NCBI RefSeq assembly: GCF_010974825.1
Contig: NZ_JAAILA010000015.1
Coordinates: 62,001 to 126,000 of the forward strand
Length of the DNA stretch: 64,000 nucleotides
DNA from: Aeromonas rivipollensis
GTDB lineage: Bacteria; Pseudomonadota; Gammaproteobacteria; Enterobacterales; Aeromonadaceae
Direction of reading: 5' to 3'
Positions 53,707 to 63,541 of the stretch are shown in pieces (within the stretch, counting starts at the first letter, position 1; each line of letters begins with the position of its first letter). The notes beneath the pieces were generated by a model that was not told the origin of the DNA, made no database searches, and was given only the letters and a program-made list of their open reading frames with translations. A program made the position numbers and the translations under genes.

Positions 53707-54537
53707 TCACACCGACTTGCCGAGGATCCGGTCAAGCCAGCGGCTCGGCAACAGGCGGCGCAATATGCTGAACAGCCTGGTGGGCAGGGTGACTGGGTAG
53801 CGGTGCTTGGGACGCTTGCTCTGCAGCGCGTGCAGCAGCGGCGGTATGCAGGCCTCGCTCGGCAGGGTGAAGCCGCTGGTGGAGCCCTCTTTCTCCAGCC
53901 GGGTCAGGGTCTGGCGATAGGCTCCCTGATGGCGGCTCTGGGCCGGATCTATGTGGCGCACGAAGGCGTCACGGGCATTGGCGCGAAACCGGGTGTCGAT
54001 GGGGCCTGGCTCTATCAGGCTGATGTGCACACCGCTGCCCTCGAGCTCGAGGCGCAGGGTGTCGGTGTAGCCTTCCAGTGCGAACTTGCTGGCGTTGTAG
54101 GCGCCGCGATACTTCATGGCCACCAGGCCAAGCACAGAGCTGTTCTGCACTATCCGCCCCTCGCCCACGGCCAGCATGGCCGGCAGCACCTGACGAATGA
54201 GATGGTGCCAGCCAAACAGATTGGTGTTGAATTGCGCCTTGAGCGCCTCCGTCGGCAAGTCTTCCAGCGCGCCGGGTTGGCCGTAGGCGCCGTTGTTGAA
54301 GAGCCCGTACAGACGTCCCCCGGCCAGCGCCAGCGCCTCTGCCGCCCCCCGCTCTATGCTGGCGGTGTCCGCCAGATCCAGCTGCACCGCCAAGAGGCCC
54401 TGCTGTTGCAACTGGGCGACATCCTCGGTCTTGCGGGCGGAGGCGATCACGGTGAAACCGTGGGCACCGAGCGCCTTGGCGGCGGCGAGGCCGATGCCGC
54501 TGGAGCAGCCGGTGATAAGCACGAAGGGGTGGGGCAT
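53707..54537 (-). CDS. Short-chain dehydrogenase/reductase
   Basis: NAD(P)-dependent Rossmann enzyme, 276 residues. Motifs: cofactor loop TGCSSGIG, NNGAYGQ, catalytic Ser in NSSVLG and YNASK. The C-terminal 35 residues are basic with a hydrophobic patch (RLFSILRRLLPSRWLDRIL), which may contact the membrane. ATG 54537 gives MPHPFVLITG. Substrate unknown. Confidence 0.88.
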   Translation of the reverse strand: MPHPFVLITGCSSGIGLAAAKALGAHGFTVIASARKTEDVAQLQQQGLLAVQLDLADTASIERGAAEALALAGGRLYGLFNNGAYGQPGALEDLPTEALKAQFNTNLFGWHHLIRQVLPAMLAVGEGRIVQNSSVLGLVAMKYRGAYNASKFALEGYTDTLRLELEGSGVHISLIEPGPIDTRFRANARDAFVRHIDPAQSRHQGAYRQTLTRLEKEGSTSGFTLPSEACIPPLLHALQSKRPKHRYPVTLPTRLFSILRRLLPSRWLDRILGKSV

Positions 54538-54606
54538 GAAGATCATCCTGATTGGCGGCCAGCACAGGGCCGAAGTAGGCATGGTAGCCCGAGCGCCACC
54601 AAAAAC

Positions 54607-54632
54607 AAAACCGGGCCACGTGGCCCGGTTTT
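54607..54632. terminator. Terminator of chiP
   Basis: A perfect palindrome of AAAACCGGGCCAC and its complement. On the minus strand it ends in TTTTGTTTTT. Confidence 0.92.
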
Positions 54633-54652
54633 CGGTCAGAACAGATGCCTGA

Positions 54653-56053
54653 TTACATGATGGTGAACGGCATGATGATGTGGAACTTGACGTCATGCTC
54701 GGAGCTGAACATGTTCGGGTAGTACCAGCTGCCCTTGTCGTCCTGCTCGTTGTTGTAATCGGTGTAGTGCAGCTTGAACAGAGTGCCCTTCAGCTTGCCA
54801 TCCTGCACCGTGTACATGACGTCGAAGTTGACGGCCCACTCTTTGCCCGGCTCCAGGGTGCCGTCGCCATTGTTGGCATCCCAACCGTAGGCACCGGAGA
54901 CACCCGCGGCCCAGCCCGGAGCACCGACCAGATCATCCAGGGTACGAGTGGTACCGAAGAAGACGGCCTTCTCTTCGTTGTGGTTCCAGTCTGAGCGGGA
55001 ATCCCACCAGATCTCGTTCGCACCCTGGGAGTTGCCGTAGCCACGGGTCAGACGGGGCAGGTAGTTGCCCAGATCCCCTTCGGCCTTGGTGTACATACCT
55101 TCCAGGCGGAAGGAGTAGGGACCGGCTGCCCAGCTTGCGGTCAGGGCTTGTTGCCATGCCAGACCGTCATAGTCTTCGTTCTCGGTGTCGGAACCGTAGA
55201 ACTGGTAGCTGGTGTTCAGGCCACCCAGCACGTCAAACTTGTGAGCCAGCTTGAAGTGGTAGCTGTCCATGTAGCCTTCGGCCTGACCGAAGCCACCTGT
55301 GATGGCGGTGCCGTCCTCGAAGGTGTAACGGGCTGCCAGACCGTGGATGTAGTCGATCTTGTTCGCATCGGTGAAGGGATCGCTGGCATAGGGGCTGCTC
55401 TTGGAGAAGCCGGCGGTGTTCTTGAACCAGGGCGCCTTGTACTCATCGGCGATGGCGTAGGTCAGGTAGAGGCCACCGAAGTTGCCCTCGATCTGGCCAC
55501 CACGGTAGGTACCGGGTTGATAGGACCAGTTGACGCCTATGATGCCGGGTACATACAGCTGGGTGTAACCACCCTTGGCGGTGACAGAGTCACCGAACTT
55601 GAGCTTCAGGGCTGCGGTGGAGAGGCTGAAGCCATTCTCGGGAACACCGTCACCACCTGAACCCCACTGGTCGCCCCAGAAGGAGAATTCGTTCTCTTCG
55701 TTGACCCCATTGCTCTCGTCAACGGCCAGGTCATAGGCGCCAAAGCCGCCGACATCCAGCCCGACCATGCCCCAGGCATAACCGGAGTTGTAGTTCAGGG
55801 CTGCCTGGGTGGTGGCATGGCTCAGGTTGGAGTGGTATTTGCCATCCTGACCCGGACCGGCCTGGACGCGATCACGTTCACGCTGGAAGTAGAACAGGCC
55901 GCCTGTCAGCTTGCCTTCGTCGATGAAGGCTTCATAGGACTTGCCATATTCCGGGCTCATCATGTCTTGAGCCGCGGATGCCATGCCGGGGGCGAGCAGC
56001 GCCGCAACCACGGCGGCACTCAAAGAGGCGCGCTTGAAGATCACTTTTTCCAT
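54653..56053 (-). CDS. chiP: Chitoporin (OprD-family outer-membrane channel)
   Basis: Outer-membrane channel for chitooligosaccharides. The 466-residue precursor has a signal peptide ending GMASA. It aligns well by eye with E. coli ChiP: GGLFYFQRERDR, NLSHATTQAALNY, APWFKNT, FGQAEGYMDSYHFKLAHKFD, IWWDSRSDWNHNEEKAVFFG and C-terminal DVKFHIIMPFTIM. The last aromatic/hydrophobic strand fits a beta-barrel. AGGAG lies 9 nt before ATG. No chitinase genes are adjacent. Confidence 0.88.
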   Translation of the reverse strand: MEKVIFKRASLSAAVVAALLAPGMASAAQDMMSPEYGKSYEAFIDEGKLTGGLFYFQRERDRVQAGPGQDGKYHSNLSHATTQAALNYNSGYAWGMVGLDVGGFGAYDLAVDESNGVNEENEFSFWGDQWGSGGDGVPENGFSLSTAALKLKFGDSVTAKGGYTQLYVPGIIGVNWSYQPGTYRGGQIEGNFGGLYLTYAIADEYKAPWFKNTAGFSKSSPYASDPFTDANKIDYIHGLAARYTFEDGTAITGGFGQAEGYMDSYHFKLAHKFDVLGGLNTSYQFYGSDTENEDYDGLAWQQALTASWAAGPYSFRLEGMYTKAEGDLGNYLPRLTRGYGNSQGANEIWWDSRSDWNHNEEKAVFFGTTRTLDDLVGAPGWAAGVSGAYGWDANNGDGTLEPGKEWAVNFDVMYTVQDGKLKGTLFKLHYTDYNNEQDDKGSWYYPNMFSSEHDVKFHIIMPFTIM

Positions 56054-56500
56054 TTGTTATTGCTCCTGATTTTATGGACTTAGCTTTTTTTTCCGGCAGT
56101 CAGGCAGAGGCCCGCCGCTCGGTATTGGCATTGCAATCAACACCCCGCAGGGCAAAAAGAAACTGTTCTGTGTTGTGCCCGTCTGCCCGGACGCCTTGGC
56201 GCATCACTGAAGGGCAATCTGCATCTTTACAGTCATTATTTTTTAGGTCTCGATCCTTGGCGATCTGACACCACCAAGAGTACGTTCGCGGTGCGAAATA
56301 TCAACCGGAAGTTCCCGCCAAGTTTCAAAAATATGACCGAGTGCAAAGAATCATGATTCTTGGTGTGGGCACTCTCAGCCCGCTCATGTCGGTAATGAGA
56401 GCGTTTTCAGGTGGTTTTTTCCGTTTAGCTGGGGGGATCTTGGCGCGGAAGCAGAACTTTCTTTGTTAACCCGACGGCAACATATAATTTTGTGTCACAA
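56054..56500 (-). promoter_or_regulatory. Long upstream region of chiP
   Basis: This 447-bp region precedes chiP. It contains a perfect 16-bp palindrome AAGAATCATGATTCTT (56346-56361) and, near the distal end, TTTTGTGACACAAAA (about 56486-56500, minus strand), a short palindrome resembling CRP half-sites without the usual spacer. No ORF in it looks coding. The length suggests layered regulation, such as an sRNA target as in E. coli, but this is inferred. Confidence 0.4.
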
Positions 56501-56590
56501 AAAAAGATATCCGCCCTGCCGGGGCGGCGCCCTCTGGCCGAGCGGCGTCGAGCCGACTCCATGGCAGGGGGTCACCGCATCCGGCAGGGC
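56501..56590 (-). terminator. Large structured terminator downstream of the chemoreceptor gene
   Basis: On the minus strand GCCCTGCCGG and CCGGCAGGGC (56581-56590 and 56513-56522) close a 58-nt structured loop, followed after 7 nt by seven T residues. It lies about 85 bp past the chemoreceptor stop and before the chiP region. It is either that gene's terminator or a structured RNA of its own. Confidence 0.45.
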
Positions 56591-56675
56591 AGCGCGGGGG
56601 CGGACTTGAATGAGGGCATATGAAGGGGTTGGCCCGGCGTGTACAGGGCGCTGGGCCTGATGAGGGGCGGGTGAC

Positions 56676-58607
56676 TCAGGCCTGGCTCAGGATCCGGGGG
56701 ATCTGCTGGGCCTGGTGGTGGATGTGCTCCGACACTTGTACCGAGAGGCGGCTGCCCTGGCGGGCGTGCTGGCTGATGCGGCCGATGAGGGCGGCGAAGC
56801 TGGCCAGCCTGTGCTCCTGGCTCCTGGCGTTGTCGGCCCCCTGCAGGGCGATGACGGCGGTGCTGCGCGCCATCTCCCGCACCGTCTGGGTGGTCTGGCG
56901 CAACTGCTCGGCCTGCTGGCGCTGCCCGGCGGCTTCTGTCGTGATGCGGGTCAGCACTGTGGCGAGCTGATCCCCCGCCTGGGTGAGGCTGGCCAGGATC
57001 TCGGTGATCTGGCCGAGGGAGCGCTGGGTGTCGGCGGAGAGGTGGCGCACCTCGTCGGCCACGACTGCGAAGCCGCGTCCCTGCTCACCGGCGCGGGCCG
57101 CCTCGATGGCGGCGTTGAGCGCCAGCAGGTTGGTCTGCTGGGAGATGTGGCCGATGACATCGACGATGGCGGTCACATCCTCCACCGAGCGGGTCAGCTG
57201 GGCCAGGGCGCCGCTGCTCTCGTCGATGGCGAGGCCGGTCTGGGCGGTGGCCGCCAGCATGCCCCCCACCAGCAGCTCGCTCTGGCTCATGGAGTGCTCG
57301 TTGTGCTGGGCGTGCTCCGCTATCTCGGCGGCGACCTGGTGCACCTCGCTGGCGAGCTGATTGAGCTCCTGCATCATGGTGTCGCTCTCATCCACCGCCT
57401 GCTCTGTGGTGCGGGTGCTGTGATGGATCTCCTGCACCTGCTCCACCATCTCCTGCAGGCTGGAGGAGACGCTGGAGAGCTGGCCCGCCTTCTGCTGCTG
57501 ATCCTGCTGCAGGCGCTGGATCAGGCGGTTGTAGCTCGCGACTATGTCGGCCAGCTCGTTGCGCTCGCGCCCCGTTGCCAGCAACTGCGCCTGCCCTGTG
57601 GCATCGAGCTGCAGGAAGGCCGCCCGCAGTCGCAGCAGGGGCCTGACCAGCCAGCGCCGCTGCACCAGGGCAAACAGCAGGGCGACCACCACCAGGCAGA
57701 GCGCCAGGGAGCCGAGTATGGTGGCGAGCTCCCGGTTCATGGTCTGGCGAGCGGCGGCGAGCCGCTCCCCCAGCTGCTCACCGGCCTGCAGCAGTTGCGT
57801 GATGTCCTGCTGCACCATCTGGCGTGCCAACTGCTGCTGTTGCAGCGCCTTGCGGCTGCTCTCCAGCTCCTGGGGATAGCGTTTGAGCAGTGAGACCAGC
57901 TCGGCTTTGGGCTGCTCCCCCAGCTCCTTGCGCACCGGCTCTCCCAGGGTGAACTCATCGGCGGCGGCCTCCTCGAAGAGATTCAGGCTCGGCAGGGCCG
58001 CCAGCGCGTCCGCCTGTTTTTGCAGGGCGGCGAGCTCGAACTGCAATCCTTCGAGGCGCTTGGCGCTGGCCTGCTCCATGTAGTTCTGACGCTGGTGGGC
58101 GAGGGCGGGCAGGGTCGCCAGTATGTCGGCTGCCCCCTGGCGATAGGCTTCGGCGCTGGCCGGATCCTGATCTGCCCCCTGCTGGCCGTAACGCAGCAGC
58201 GCCCGGGCCTGGGTGGTCAGCTCGTTCTCGGCGTTTTGCAGCAGCCACTGGCTGTTGCCGGAGAGCTTGCCCGCCGCCAGGTAGTCCCCCTCGATGCGCG
58301 CTCCCATCTGCTCGAGCCGGGCGTGCAGCGGACCGGCTTGCTGCCCGTCCAGCTGCGCCAGCAGCGCGAGCGCCTGCTGACGCACACCCTGGGCCTCGGC
58401 CAGGCGCAGGGGATCGCCGCTGCCAAGGTAGTCGCGAAGGGCCCCCTGCAGGGGGCCGCTCAGTTGTTGTTGCAGGCGCTCCTGCTGGCGCTGGGCCTGT
58501 TCGGCTCGATTGAACTGCTGCCAGCCGTGAAACAGGGCGGCGGCCTGAACGCCGGCCACCAGCAGCAGTACCAGGGAGGAGAGGGAGGCATAATGGGCAA
58601 TTTTCAC
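56676..58607 (-). CDS. Methyl-accepting chemotaxis protein
   Basis: Transmembrane chemoreceptor, 643 residues. TM1 is at about 8-28, followed by a long Gln/Leu-rich helical periplasmic domain (about 30-300). TM2 is at about 302-322 ([20 protein letters not shown]). After a HAMP domain, the cytoplasmic coiled coil contains the signalling hairpin tip [26 protein letters not shown]. The start is GTG; an overlapping ATG runs straight into a stop. It has no C-terminal NWETF-like pentapeptide. The ligand is unknown; proximity to chiP is suggestive only. Confidence 0.92.
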   Translation of the reverse strand: MKIAHYASLSSLVLLLVAGVQAAALFHGWQQFNRAEQAQRQQERLQQQLSGPLQGALRDYLGSGDPLRLAEAQGVRQQALALLAQLDGQQAGPLHARLEQMGARIEGDYLAAGKLSGNSQWLLQNAENELTTQARALLRYGQQGADQDPASAEAYRQGAADILATLPALAHQRQNYMEQASAKRLEGLQFELAALQKQADALAALPSLNLFEEAAADEFTLGEPVRKELGEQPKAELVSLLKRYPQELESSRKALQQQQLARQMVQQDITQLLQAGEQLGERLAAARQTMNRELATILGSLALCLVVVALLFALVQRRWLVRPLLRLRAAFLQLDATGQAQLLATGRERNELADIVASYNRLIQRLQQDQQQKAGQLSSVSSSLQEMVEQVQEIHHSTRTTEQAVDESDTMMQELNQLASEVHQVAAEIAEHAQHNEHSMSQSELLVGGMLAATAQTGLAIDESSGALAQLTRSVEDVTAIVDVIGHISQQTNLLALNAAIEAARAGEQGRGFAVVADEVRHLSADTQRSLGQITEILASLTQAGDQLATVLTRITTEAAGQRQQAEQLRQTTQTVREMARSTAVIALQGADNARSQEHRLASFAALIGRISQHARQGSRLSVQVSEHIHHQAQQIPRILSQA

Positions 58608-58666
58608 ATCTGAGTCCTGCTTGAAGCACGCAATGGGCGTGAGCTTAAGCAGGGGAGATGGCGTTT

Positions 58667-59557
58667 TTATGACAGCGGTTGCGCCGCTTTGCGGCTCCCG
58701 GGCGTCTTCACCAGCAAACCGAGCAGGGCACCGCCCATGATGAGTGCTCCCGCCAGCAGGTGGCGCGGGGTGAGCTGCTCACCGTTGAGCCAGACCAGCA
58801 GCAGGGTGCTCAGCAAGGGGGTGAGGTAGGCCAGGGCCCCGATGCGGCGCGGATCCCCGTCCCGCAGCGCCAGATACCAGGTGACGAAGGCGGCCCCCAT
58901 GGGACCGAGGGCCAGCCCGGCGATGAGCAGCCAGTCCCCCTGGGGGATATGGGCGAGGGGCAGCGGCCCCTCCAGCCCCCAGGCGAGCAGCAGGGCCAGG
59001 AGCCCCGCGGGCAGGCAGGCGGCCGCCGTGACCACGGCGGGGGCGGGGGGCAGGCGGCGGGAGAGCACTGAATAGGCGCCCCAGACGATGGCGGCGCCGA
59101 GCGCCAGCAGGTAGCCCGGCAGATGGGCCTGCTGCAGTTGTAGCTTGCCGTCCACCATCACCAGCACTGAACCGGCGAGGCCCAGGGCCCCGGCCAGCAG
59201 ATGGTGCAGGCGCAAGGGGTGGCCCGGCAGCAGCAATGGGGTGAACAAGATGATGCACAGGGGCCAGAGGTAGTTGATGAGGTTCGCCTCCAGCACGGGG
59301 GCATGGCGAAAGCTCATGAACAGCAGCAGGTGATAGAGCAAGAGGGCTGTGATGGTCACCAGCCAGGTGACGGGCCTCGCCCGCCACTGGCGCCAGAACG
59401 GCAGTGTGCCCGCGCCGCAGAAGAAGAGCACCAGCCCTACCAGCACCAGGGGCGAGACGCTGGTGATCCGGGAGGTGAGGGCCGCGAGCGAGGCCCACAG
59501 CAAGATGGTGAGCAGCGCAAAACCGGTGGACTTGTCCCACCAGGAAGAAGCAGACAT
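58667..59557 (-). CDS. EamA/DMT-family permease
   Basis: An inner-membrane protein of 296 residues with ten hydrophobic helices in two EamA repeats ([21 protein letters not shown] in the first, [16 protein letters not shown] in the second). ATG 59557 has AAAGGAG 8 nt upstream, better than 59620. Probable metabolite exporter; the substrate cannot be told. It lies after the terminator of the sugar-acid operon. Confidence 0.88.
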   Translation of the reverse strand: MSASSWWDKSTGFALLTILLWASLAALTSRITSVSPLVLVGLVLFFCGAGTLPFWRQWRARPVTWLVTITALLLYHLLLFMSFRHAPVLEANLINYLWPLCIILFTPLLLPGHPLRLHHLLAGALGLAGSVLVMVDGKLQLQQAHLPGYLLALGAAIVWGAYSVLSRRLPPAPAVVTAAACLPAGLLALLLAWGLEGPLPLAHIPQGDWLLIAGLALGPMGAAFVTWYLALRDGDPRRIGALAYLTPLLSTLLLVWLNGEQLTPRHLLAGALIMGGALLGLLVKTPGSRKAAQPLS

Positions 59558-59582
59558 CCAACACTCCTTTGCAAGATGAATA

Positions 59583-59613
59583 AAAAAAGAGGGCCAGTCT
59601 AGCAGACTGGCCC
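59583..59613 (-). terminator. Terminator of the four-carbon sugar-acid operon
   Basis: GGGCCAGTCT and AGACTGGCCC arms with a 3-nt loop, followed on the minus strand by TCTTTTTTTA. Confidence 0.93.
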
Positions 59614-59640
59614 TGGTCACACAGCGTTGCCGTGCCGCCG

Positions 59641-61146
59641 TTATGACTCCCTGCTCGGCACTACGCTGGCCGCCGGGGTCAGGGACTGGCCCCTGACGTA
59701 CCAGACGATGAGCGCCAGCACCAGCAGCGGCAGCACTGGGTCGAACCAGGTGCCGCCGGAGCCGAACACCAGGTTCAGCAGGGCGACACCGGTGCCGCCG
59801 ATGGCCCAGGCTATGGTGGTGGGGATGGACCAGACGATCATCTGCTGCTTGACGTCCGAGATCCCCATCATGCGGTTGACCACCCAGAACAGGCTGTCGT
59901 TGAAATAGCCGAAGAAGAGCGACCCCATGGTGGCAGCCTGGGCGGCCAGCAACATGTTGACCCCGGGGATCTGCGCCAGTATGGGGGCGGAGATGGAGGC
60001 CGCCGTCACCATGGCCACAGTGCCTGAGCCCTGGATGAGGCGCACCAGGGTCGCCACGATGAAGGGGATCAGTATGGGGGAGATGGGCAGCTGGGCTATC
60101 TGCTCGGCGAGCTGCTGGCCCGCGCCGCTGTCACGGAGCACTGCACCCAGAGCGCCGCCAGCCCCTGTCACCAGCAGTATGATGCCGGCCGATTGCAGCC
60201 CCTCTTCGAGGCGGGCGGCAGTGGCCTGTCTGTCCATGTGCGGCACTAGCGTATAGACCGCCAGCAGCACGCTGATGGCGAGCGCTATGATGGGGGTGCC
60301 GATGAAGTTGACGCCCTGCACCAGGGGGTTCTCCATCAGGCCGCCCATCCCCTCCAGGGTGGCGAGAGTGGTGAAAATGGCCTTGACGAAGATCAGCACT
60401 ATGGGCACCAGGATCGGCAGCAGCGACAGGGTCAGGCTCGGCAGGCTCTTGCCCTCCTTCTCCTTGATGTACTGCTCGTAGGTGGACTGCAGCTCATCCG
60501 GGGTCTGGGCTGCCTTGGCGCCGAACTCGGGGTACTTCTTGTCGAGCCACTGGGCGTAGAAGACGATGCCGAGCACGCAGGGGATGGCCAGGGCCATACC
60601 CATCAGCAGCATGGCGCCTATGTCCACGCCAAACAGACCGGCGACGCCGAGGGGCCCCGGGGTCGGCGGCACCGTGTGGTGGGTCACCACCAGGCCTCCC
60701 GCCAGGGCGACCCCCAGTGTCAGGATGGAGCGCTTGCCGCTTTTTGCCAGCGCCTTGGCCACCGGATAGAGGATGACGAAGGCGGAATCCACGAAGATGG
60801 GGATGCTGACGATGTAGCCGGTGATGGCCAGGGCCCACTCTTCACGGCGCTTGCCGAGCCACTTGATGAAGCTGTAGGCGATCTGCTCTGCGGCCCCCGA
60901 CACCTCCAGCAGGCGGCCCATCATGACCCCGAGGCCGATGACGATGCCGATGCTGCCGAGGGTGGAGCCAAAGCCCTGGGTGATGACGGTGAGGGTCTTG
61001 TCTATGGTCATGCCGCCAGTGATGCCGGCGATGCAGGCCGCCGCCAGCATGGCGATCAGGGCGTGCACCCGGGTGCGGACCACCAGGAATACCAGTACGA
61101 AGACGGCGATGACAAGGCCGATGATGGGGGTAGGGATGTCGCTCAT
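59641..61146 (-). CDS. GntP-family sugar-acid permease
   Basis: Proton symporter of the gluconate:H+ family, 501 residues with about 12-14 hydrophobic helices. Motifs include IPIFVDSAFVILYPVAKALA, THHTVPPTPGPLG and FFGYFNDSLFWVVNR. It overlaps denD by ATGA and closes the operon, so it probably imports the operon's substrate, a tetronate such as D-erythronate. Confidence 0.92.
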   Translation of the reverse strand: MSDIPTPIIGLVIAVFVLVFLVVRTRVHALIAMLAAACIAGITGGMTIDKTLTVITQGFGSTLGSIGIVIGLGVMMGRLLEVSGAAEQIAYSFIKWLGKRREEWALAITGYIVSIPIFVDSAFVILYPVAKALAKSGKRSILTLGVALAGGLVVTHHTVPPTPGPLGVAGLFGVDIGAMLLMGMALAIPCVLGIVFYAQWLDKKYPEFGAKAAQTPDELQSTYEQYIKEKEGKSLPSLTLSLLPILVPIVLIFVKAIFTTLATLEGMGGLMENPLVQGVNFIGTPIIALAISVLLAVYTLVPHMDRQATAARLEEGLQSAGIILLVTGAGGALGAVLRDSGAGQQLAEQIAQLPISPILIPFIVATLVRLIQGSGTVAMVTAASISAPILAQIPGVNMLLAAQAATMGSLFFGYFNDSLFWVVNRMMGISDVKQQMIVWSIPTTIAWAIGGTGVALLNLVFGSGGTWFDPVLPLLVLALIVWYVRGQSLTPAASVVPSRES

Positions 61147-62093
61147 GATGCCTCCTGCATGTCATGGGTGATGAAACTGTCGATGATGTCGGCAAACGTC
61201 CTGTCTGCCACGAAGCCGAGGGCGCTGGCGCGCTGGTTGTCGATGCGCCCCGGCCAGCTTGCGACTATGCGCTCGACGGCCGGATCGGCGGCAAACTGCA
61301 CCCGATCCCGGGCCTCCTGACCACCGACCTTGGCGAGGGTCTCCAGCATCTCGCCGACGGTGACGCTGATGCCGGGCAGGTTGACGCTGCGCCAGTCGCC
61401 GGTGGCGGGGAGCCTGGCGGCCAGCAGGAAGTTCGCTACTACTGTGGCGGGGCTCGAGAGCCAGAGGCGCAGATCCGGGCTCACCGGGCAGATGGCGTTC
61501 TCACCCTGCAGCGGCTCGCGGATGATACTGCTGACGAACGACGAGGCGGCGCGGTTCGGTTTGCCCGGCCGCACGCAGATGGTGGGCAGGCGCAGCACCA
61601 GACCATCCACATAGCCCTTGCGGCTGTAGTCGTTGACCAAGAGCTCCCCCATGGCCTTCTGGGCGCCATAGGAGGAGGTCGGGGTCAGCGCCGTGCCGTC
61701 GTCTACCAGGGCGGGCAGGGAGCCGCCGTAGACCGCCAGCGAGCTGGTGAAGATGAAACGGATGCCGGGTCTGGTGTGGCGGCAGGCCTCCAGCAGGGTG
61801 CGGGTGGTGTCCAGGTTGACCTTCCAGCCGAGATCGAAGTCCTGCTCCGCATGGCTGCTGACGATGGCCGCCAGGTGGTAGACCACGGCGGTCCGCTCTG
61901 TGATCAGGGACTCGGCGACCCCGGCCTCGGTGAGGTCGGCCTGGAGGCAACGTACCCTGGGGTCCGCCATGGGGGCCTGTGGCTGTTGTATGTCCACCAG
62001 CAGCAGCTCGGTGAAGGGTTGTGTGCTCTGCAGCAGGGCCCGGGCCAGTTTCTGGCCCAGGAAGCCACCGCCGCCGGTGATGATGATCTGCAT
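61143..62093 (-). CDS. denD: NAD-dependent epimerase/dehydrogenase, probable D-erythronate dehydrogenase
   Basis: Extended-SDR enzyme of about 316 residues. The NAD loop is TGGGGFLGQKLARALL and the catalytic motif YGAQK with upstream Ser/Thr (TSSLAVYGG). In the described Otn pathway DenD oxidises D-erythronate to 2-oxo-tetronate. ATG 62093 is preferred because TGAGGA lies 8 nt before it; ATG 62117 has no ribosome site. The identity rests mainly on the operon. Confidence 0.8.
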   Translation of the reverse strand: MQIIITGGGGFLGQKLARALLQSTQPFTELLLVDIQQPQAPMADPRVRCLQADLTEAGVAESLITERTAVVYHLAAIVSSHAEQDFDLGWKVNLDTTRTLLEACRHTRPGIRFIFTSSLAVYGGSLPALVDDGTALTPTSSYGAQKAMGELLVNDYSRKGYVDGLVLRLPTICVRPGKPNRAASSFVSSIIREPLQGENAICPVSPDLRLWLSSPATVVANFLLAARLPATGDWRSVNLPGISVTVGEMLETLAKVGGQEARDRVQFAADPAVERIVASWPGRIDNQRASALGFVADRTFADIIDSFITHDMQEAS

Positions 62094-62138
62094 CTCGTTA
62101 TCCTCAGACTCGTTCATGTGTGTAGGGTGTCGTCGTTG

Positions 62139-62912
62139 TTATTGTTGTGTGAGCCAGCCCAGCCCTTCCCGGGTGCCGGCTCTGGGGTTGTATTCGCAGC
62201 CTATCCAGTCGTGGTAGCCAGCCTGCGCCAGCACCTTGAACAGGTGGGGATAGGCAAGCTCCCCCTCGTCCGGCTCGTGGCGATCCGGCACCGAGGCTAT
62301 CTGGACGTGGCCTATGGACTGGCCCAGCTTGCCGATGAGGCGGGTGAGATCCCCGTCCATGATCTGGGCGTGGTAGAGGTCGAGCTGCACCCCCACGTTG
62401 GGCCTGTCTATCTCCTGTACCAGGGCCAGGGCGTCGAGCTGGTGGGCCAGGAAGTAGCCGGGCACATCTCTATCGTTGAGGGGCTCGAGCAATACCCGGA
62501 TGCCATCTGCGGCGAGAAAATCGGCGGCGAAGCGGATGTTGTCCACCAGGGTCTGGCGGTGGGTCGCCAGGCTATGAGCGGGGTCGACTATGCCGCTCAT
62601 GGCGTGCACCTTGGTGCAGCCGAGCGCCAGGGCGTAGTCACGCACGCTTGGCAAGTGGGCGCGAAACTCTGCTTCCCGCCCCGGGATGGCGGCCATGCCG
62701 CGCTCCCCCGTCCCCCAGTTGCCCGGCGGCATGTTGAACAGGGCCTGAGAGAGGCCGTGCTCGCGCAAGCGGCGGCCCAGCTCGGCGGCCGGCCACTCGT
62801 AGGGGAAGAGGAACTCCACCGCCTCGAAGCCTGCCTCGCGGGCGGCGGCGAAGCGCTCCAGGAACGGCAGCTCGGTAAACAGCATGGTGAGATTGGCGGC
62901 AAACTTGCTCAT
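62139..62912 (-). CDS. otnI: 2-oxo-tetronate isomerase (hydroxypyruvate isomerase family)
   Basis: TIM-barrel isomerase of 257 residues. N-terminal SKFAANLTMLFTELPFLERF, then EFLFPYEWP, LLEPLNDRDVPGYFL and VQLDLYHAQIMDGDL (metal ligands Glu/Asp/His), and IGCEYNP near the end. OtnI converts 2-oxo- to 3-oxo-tetronate. Start overlaps the otnC stop (ATGA), so it is coupled. Plain hydroxypyruvate isomerase (hyi) is the alternative, less likely in this operon. Confidence 0.88.
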   Translation of the reverse strand: MSKFAANLTMLFTELPFLERFAAAREAGFEAVEFLFPYEWPAAELGRRLREHGLSQALFNMPPGNWGTGERGMAAIPGREAEFRAHLPSVRDYALALGCTKVHAMSGIVDPAHSLATHRQTLVDNIRFAADFLAADGIRVLLEPLNDRDVPGYFLAHQLDALALVQEIDRPNVGVQLDLYHAQIMDGDLTRLIGKLGQSIGHVQIASVPDRHEPDEGELAYPHLFKVLAQAGYHDWIGCEYNPRAGTREGLGWLTQQ

Positions 62913-63541
62913 GGTTTCATCCTCCTCAATTCATCAATTTCGGGTTCGCTCAGGTAGCGGATGGACTGGCCATGGAGCATCAGCACCAGGCGCGCCGTCT
63001 CCTCCAGCTCCTCCATGTTGTTGACCGCATCCACCAGATCCTTGCCCGTCACCACGGGGCCGTGGTTGGCCAGCAGGAAGGCGTTGCCCTCGGGGGCGCG
63101 GCGCCCCAGCTCCTCGGCGATGCGGGCATCCCCCGGCTTGTAGTAGGGGATGAGCGGCAACTGGCCGACTCGCATCACGTAGTAGGGGGTGAAGGGGCGG
63201 ATGACGTTGGCCGGATCCAGCCCCTCCAGGCAGGAGAGGGCGGTCAGGTGGGTGCAGTGCAGGTGCACCACGGCCCGGCAGTTTGGATTGTTGTGGTAGA
63301 TGGCGAGGTGGAAGGCCACCTCCTTGGAGGGGCGATCACCCCCCAGGTGCTCCCCCTGCAGGTTGACATGAGAGAGCCTGTCGGCGCTCAGACGCCCCAG
63401 GCAGGAGCCGGTGGGGGTGGCGATCAGGGTGCCATCCGGCAGCAGGGCAGAGAGGTTGCCGGCGCCCCCGGTGGCATAGCCACGCTGGAAGAGGGAGGCC
63501 CCCAGCATCACCATGGTGTCGCGCAATGCCTGTTCAGTCAT
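62909..63541 (-). CDS. otnC: 3-oxo-tetronate 4-phosphate decarboxylase (class II aldolase family)
   Basis: The 210-residue product has class II aldolase/adducin motifs: GYATGGAGNLSALLPDG, TPTGSCLGRL, HLAIYHNNPNCRAVVHLHCTH (metal His pair) and LLANHGPVV (metal His). It decarboxylates 3-oxo-tetronate 4-phosphate to dihydroxyacetone phosphate. ATG 63541 lies within the last codons of otnK and has AGGAGT 6 nt upstream. Confidence 0.9.
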   Translation of the reverse strand: MTEQALRDTMVMLGASLFQRGYATGGAGNLSALLPDGTLIATPTGSCLGRLSADRLSHVNLQGEHLGGDRPSKEVAFHLAIYHNNPNCRAVVHLHCTHLTALSCLEGLDPANVIRPFTPYYVMRVGQLPLIPYYKPGDARIAEELGRRAPEGNAFLLANHGPVVTGKDLVDAVNNMEELEETARLVLMLHGQSIRYLSEPEIDELRRMKP

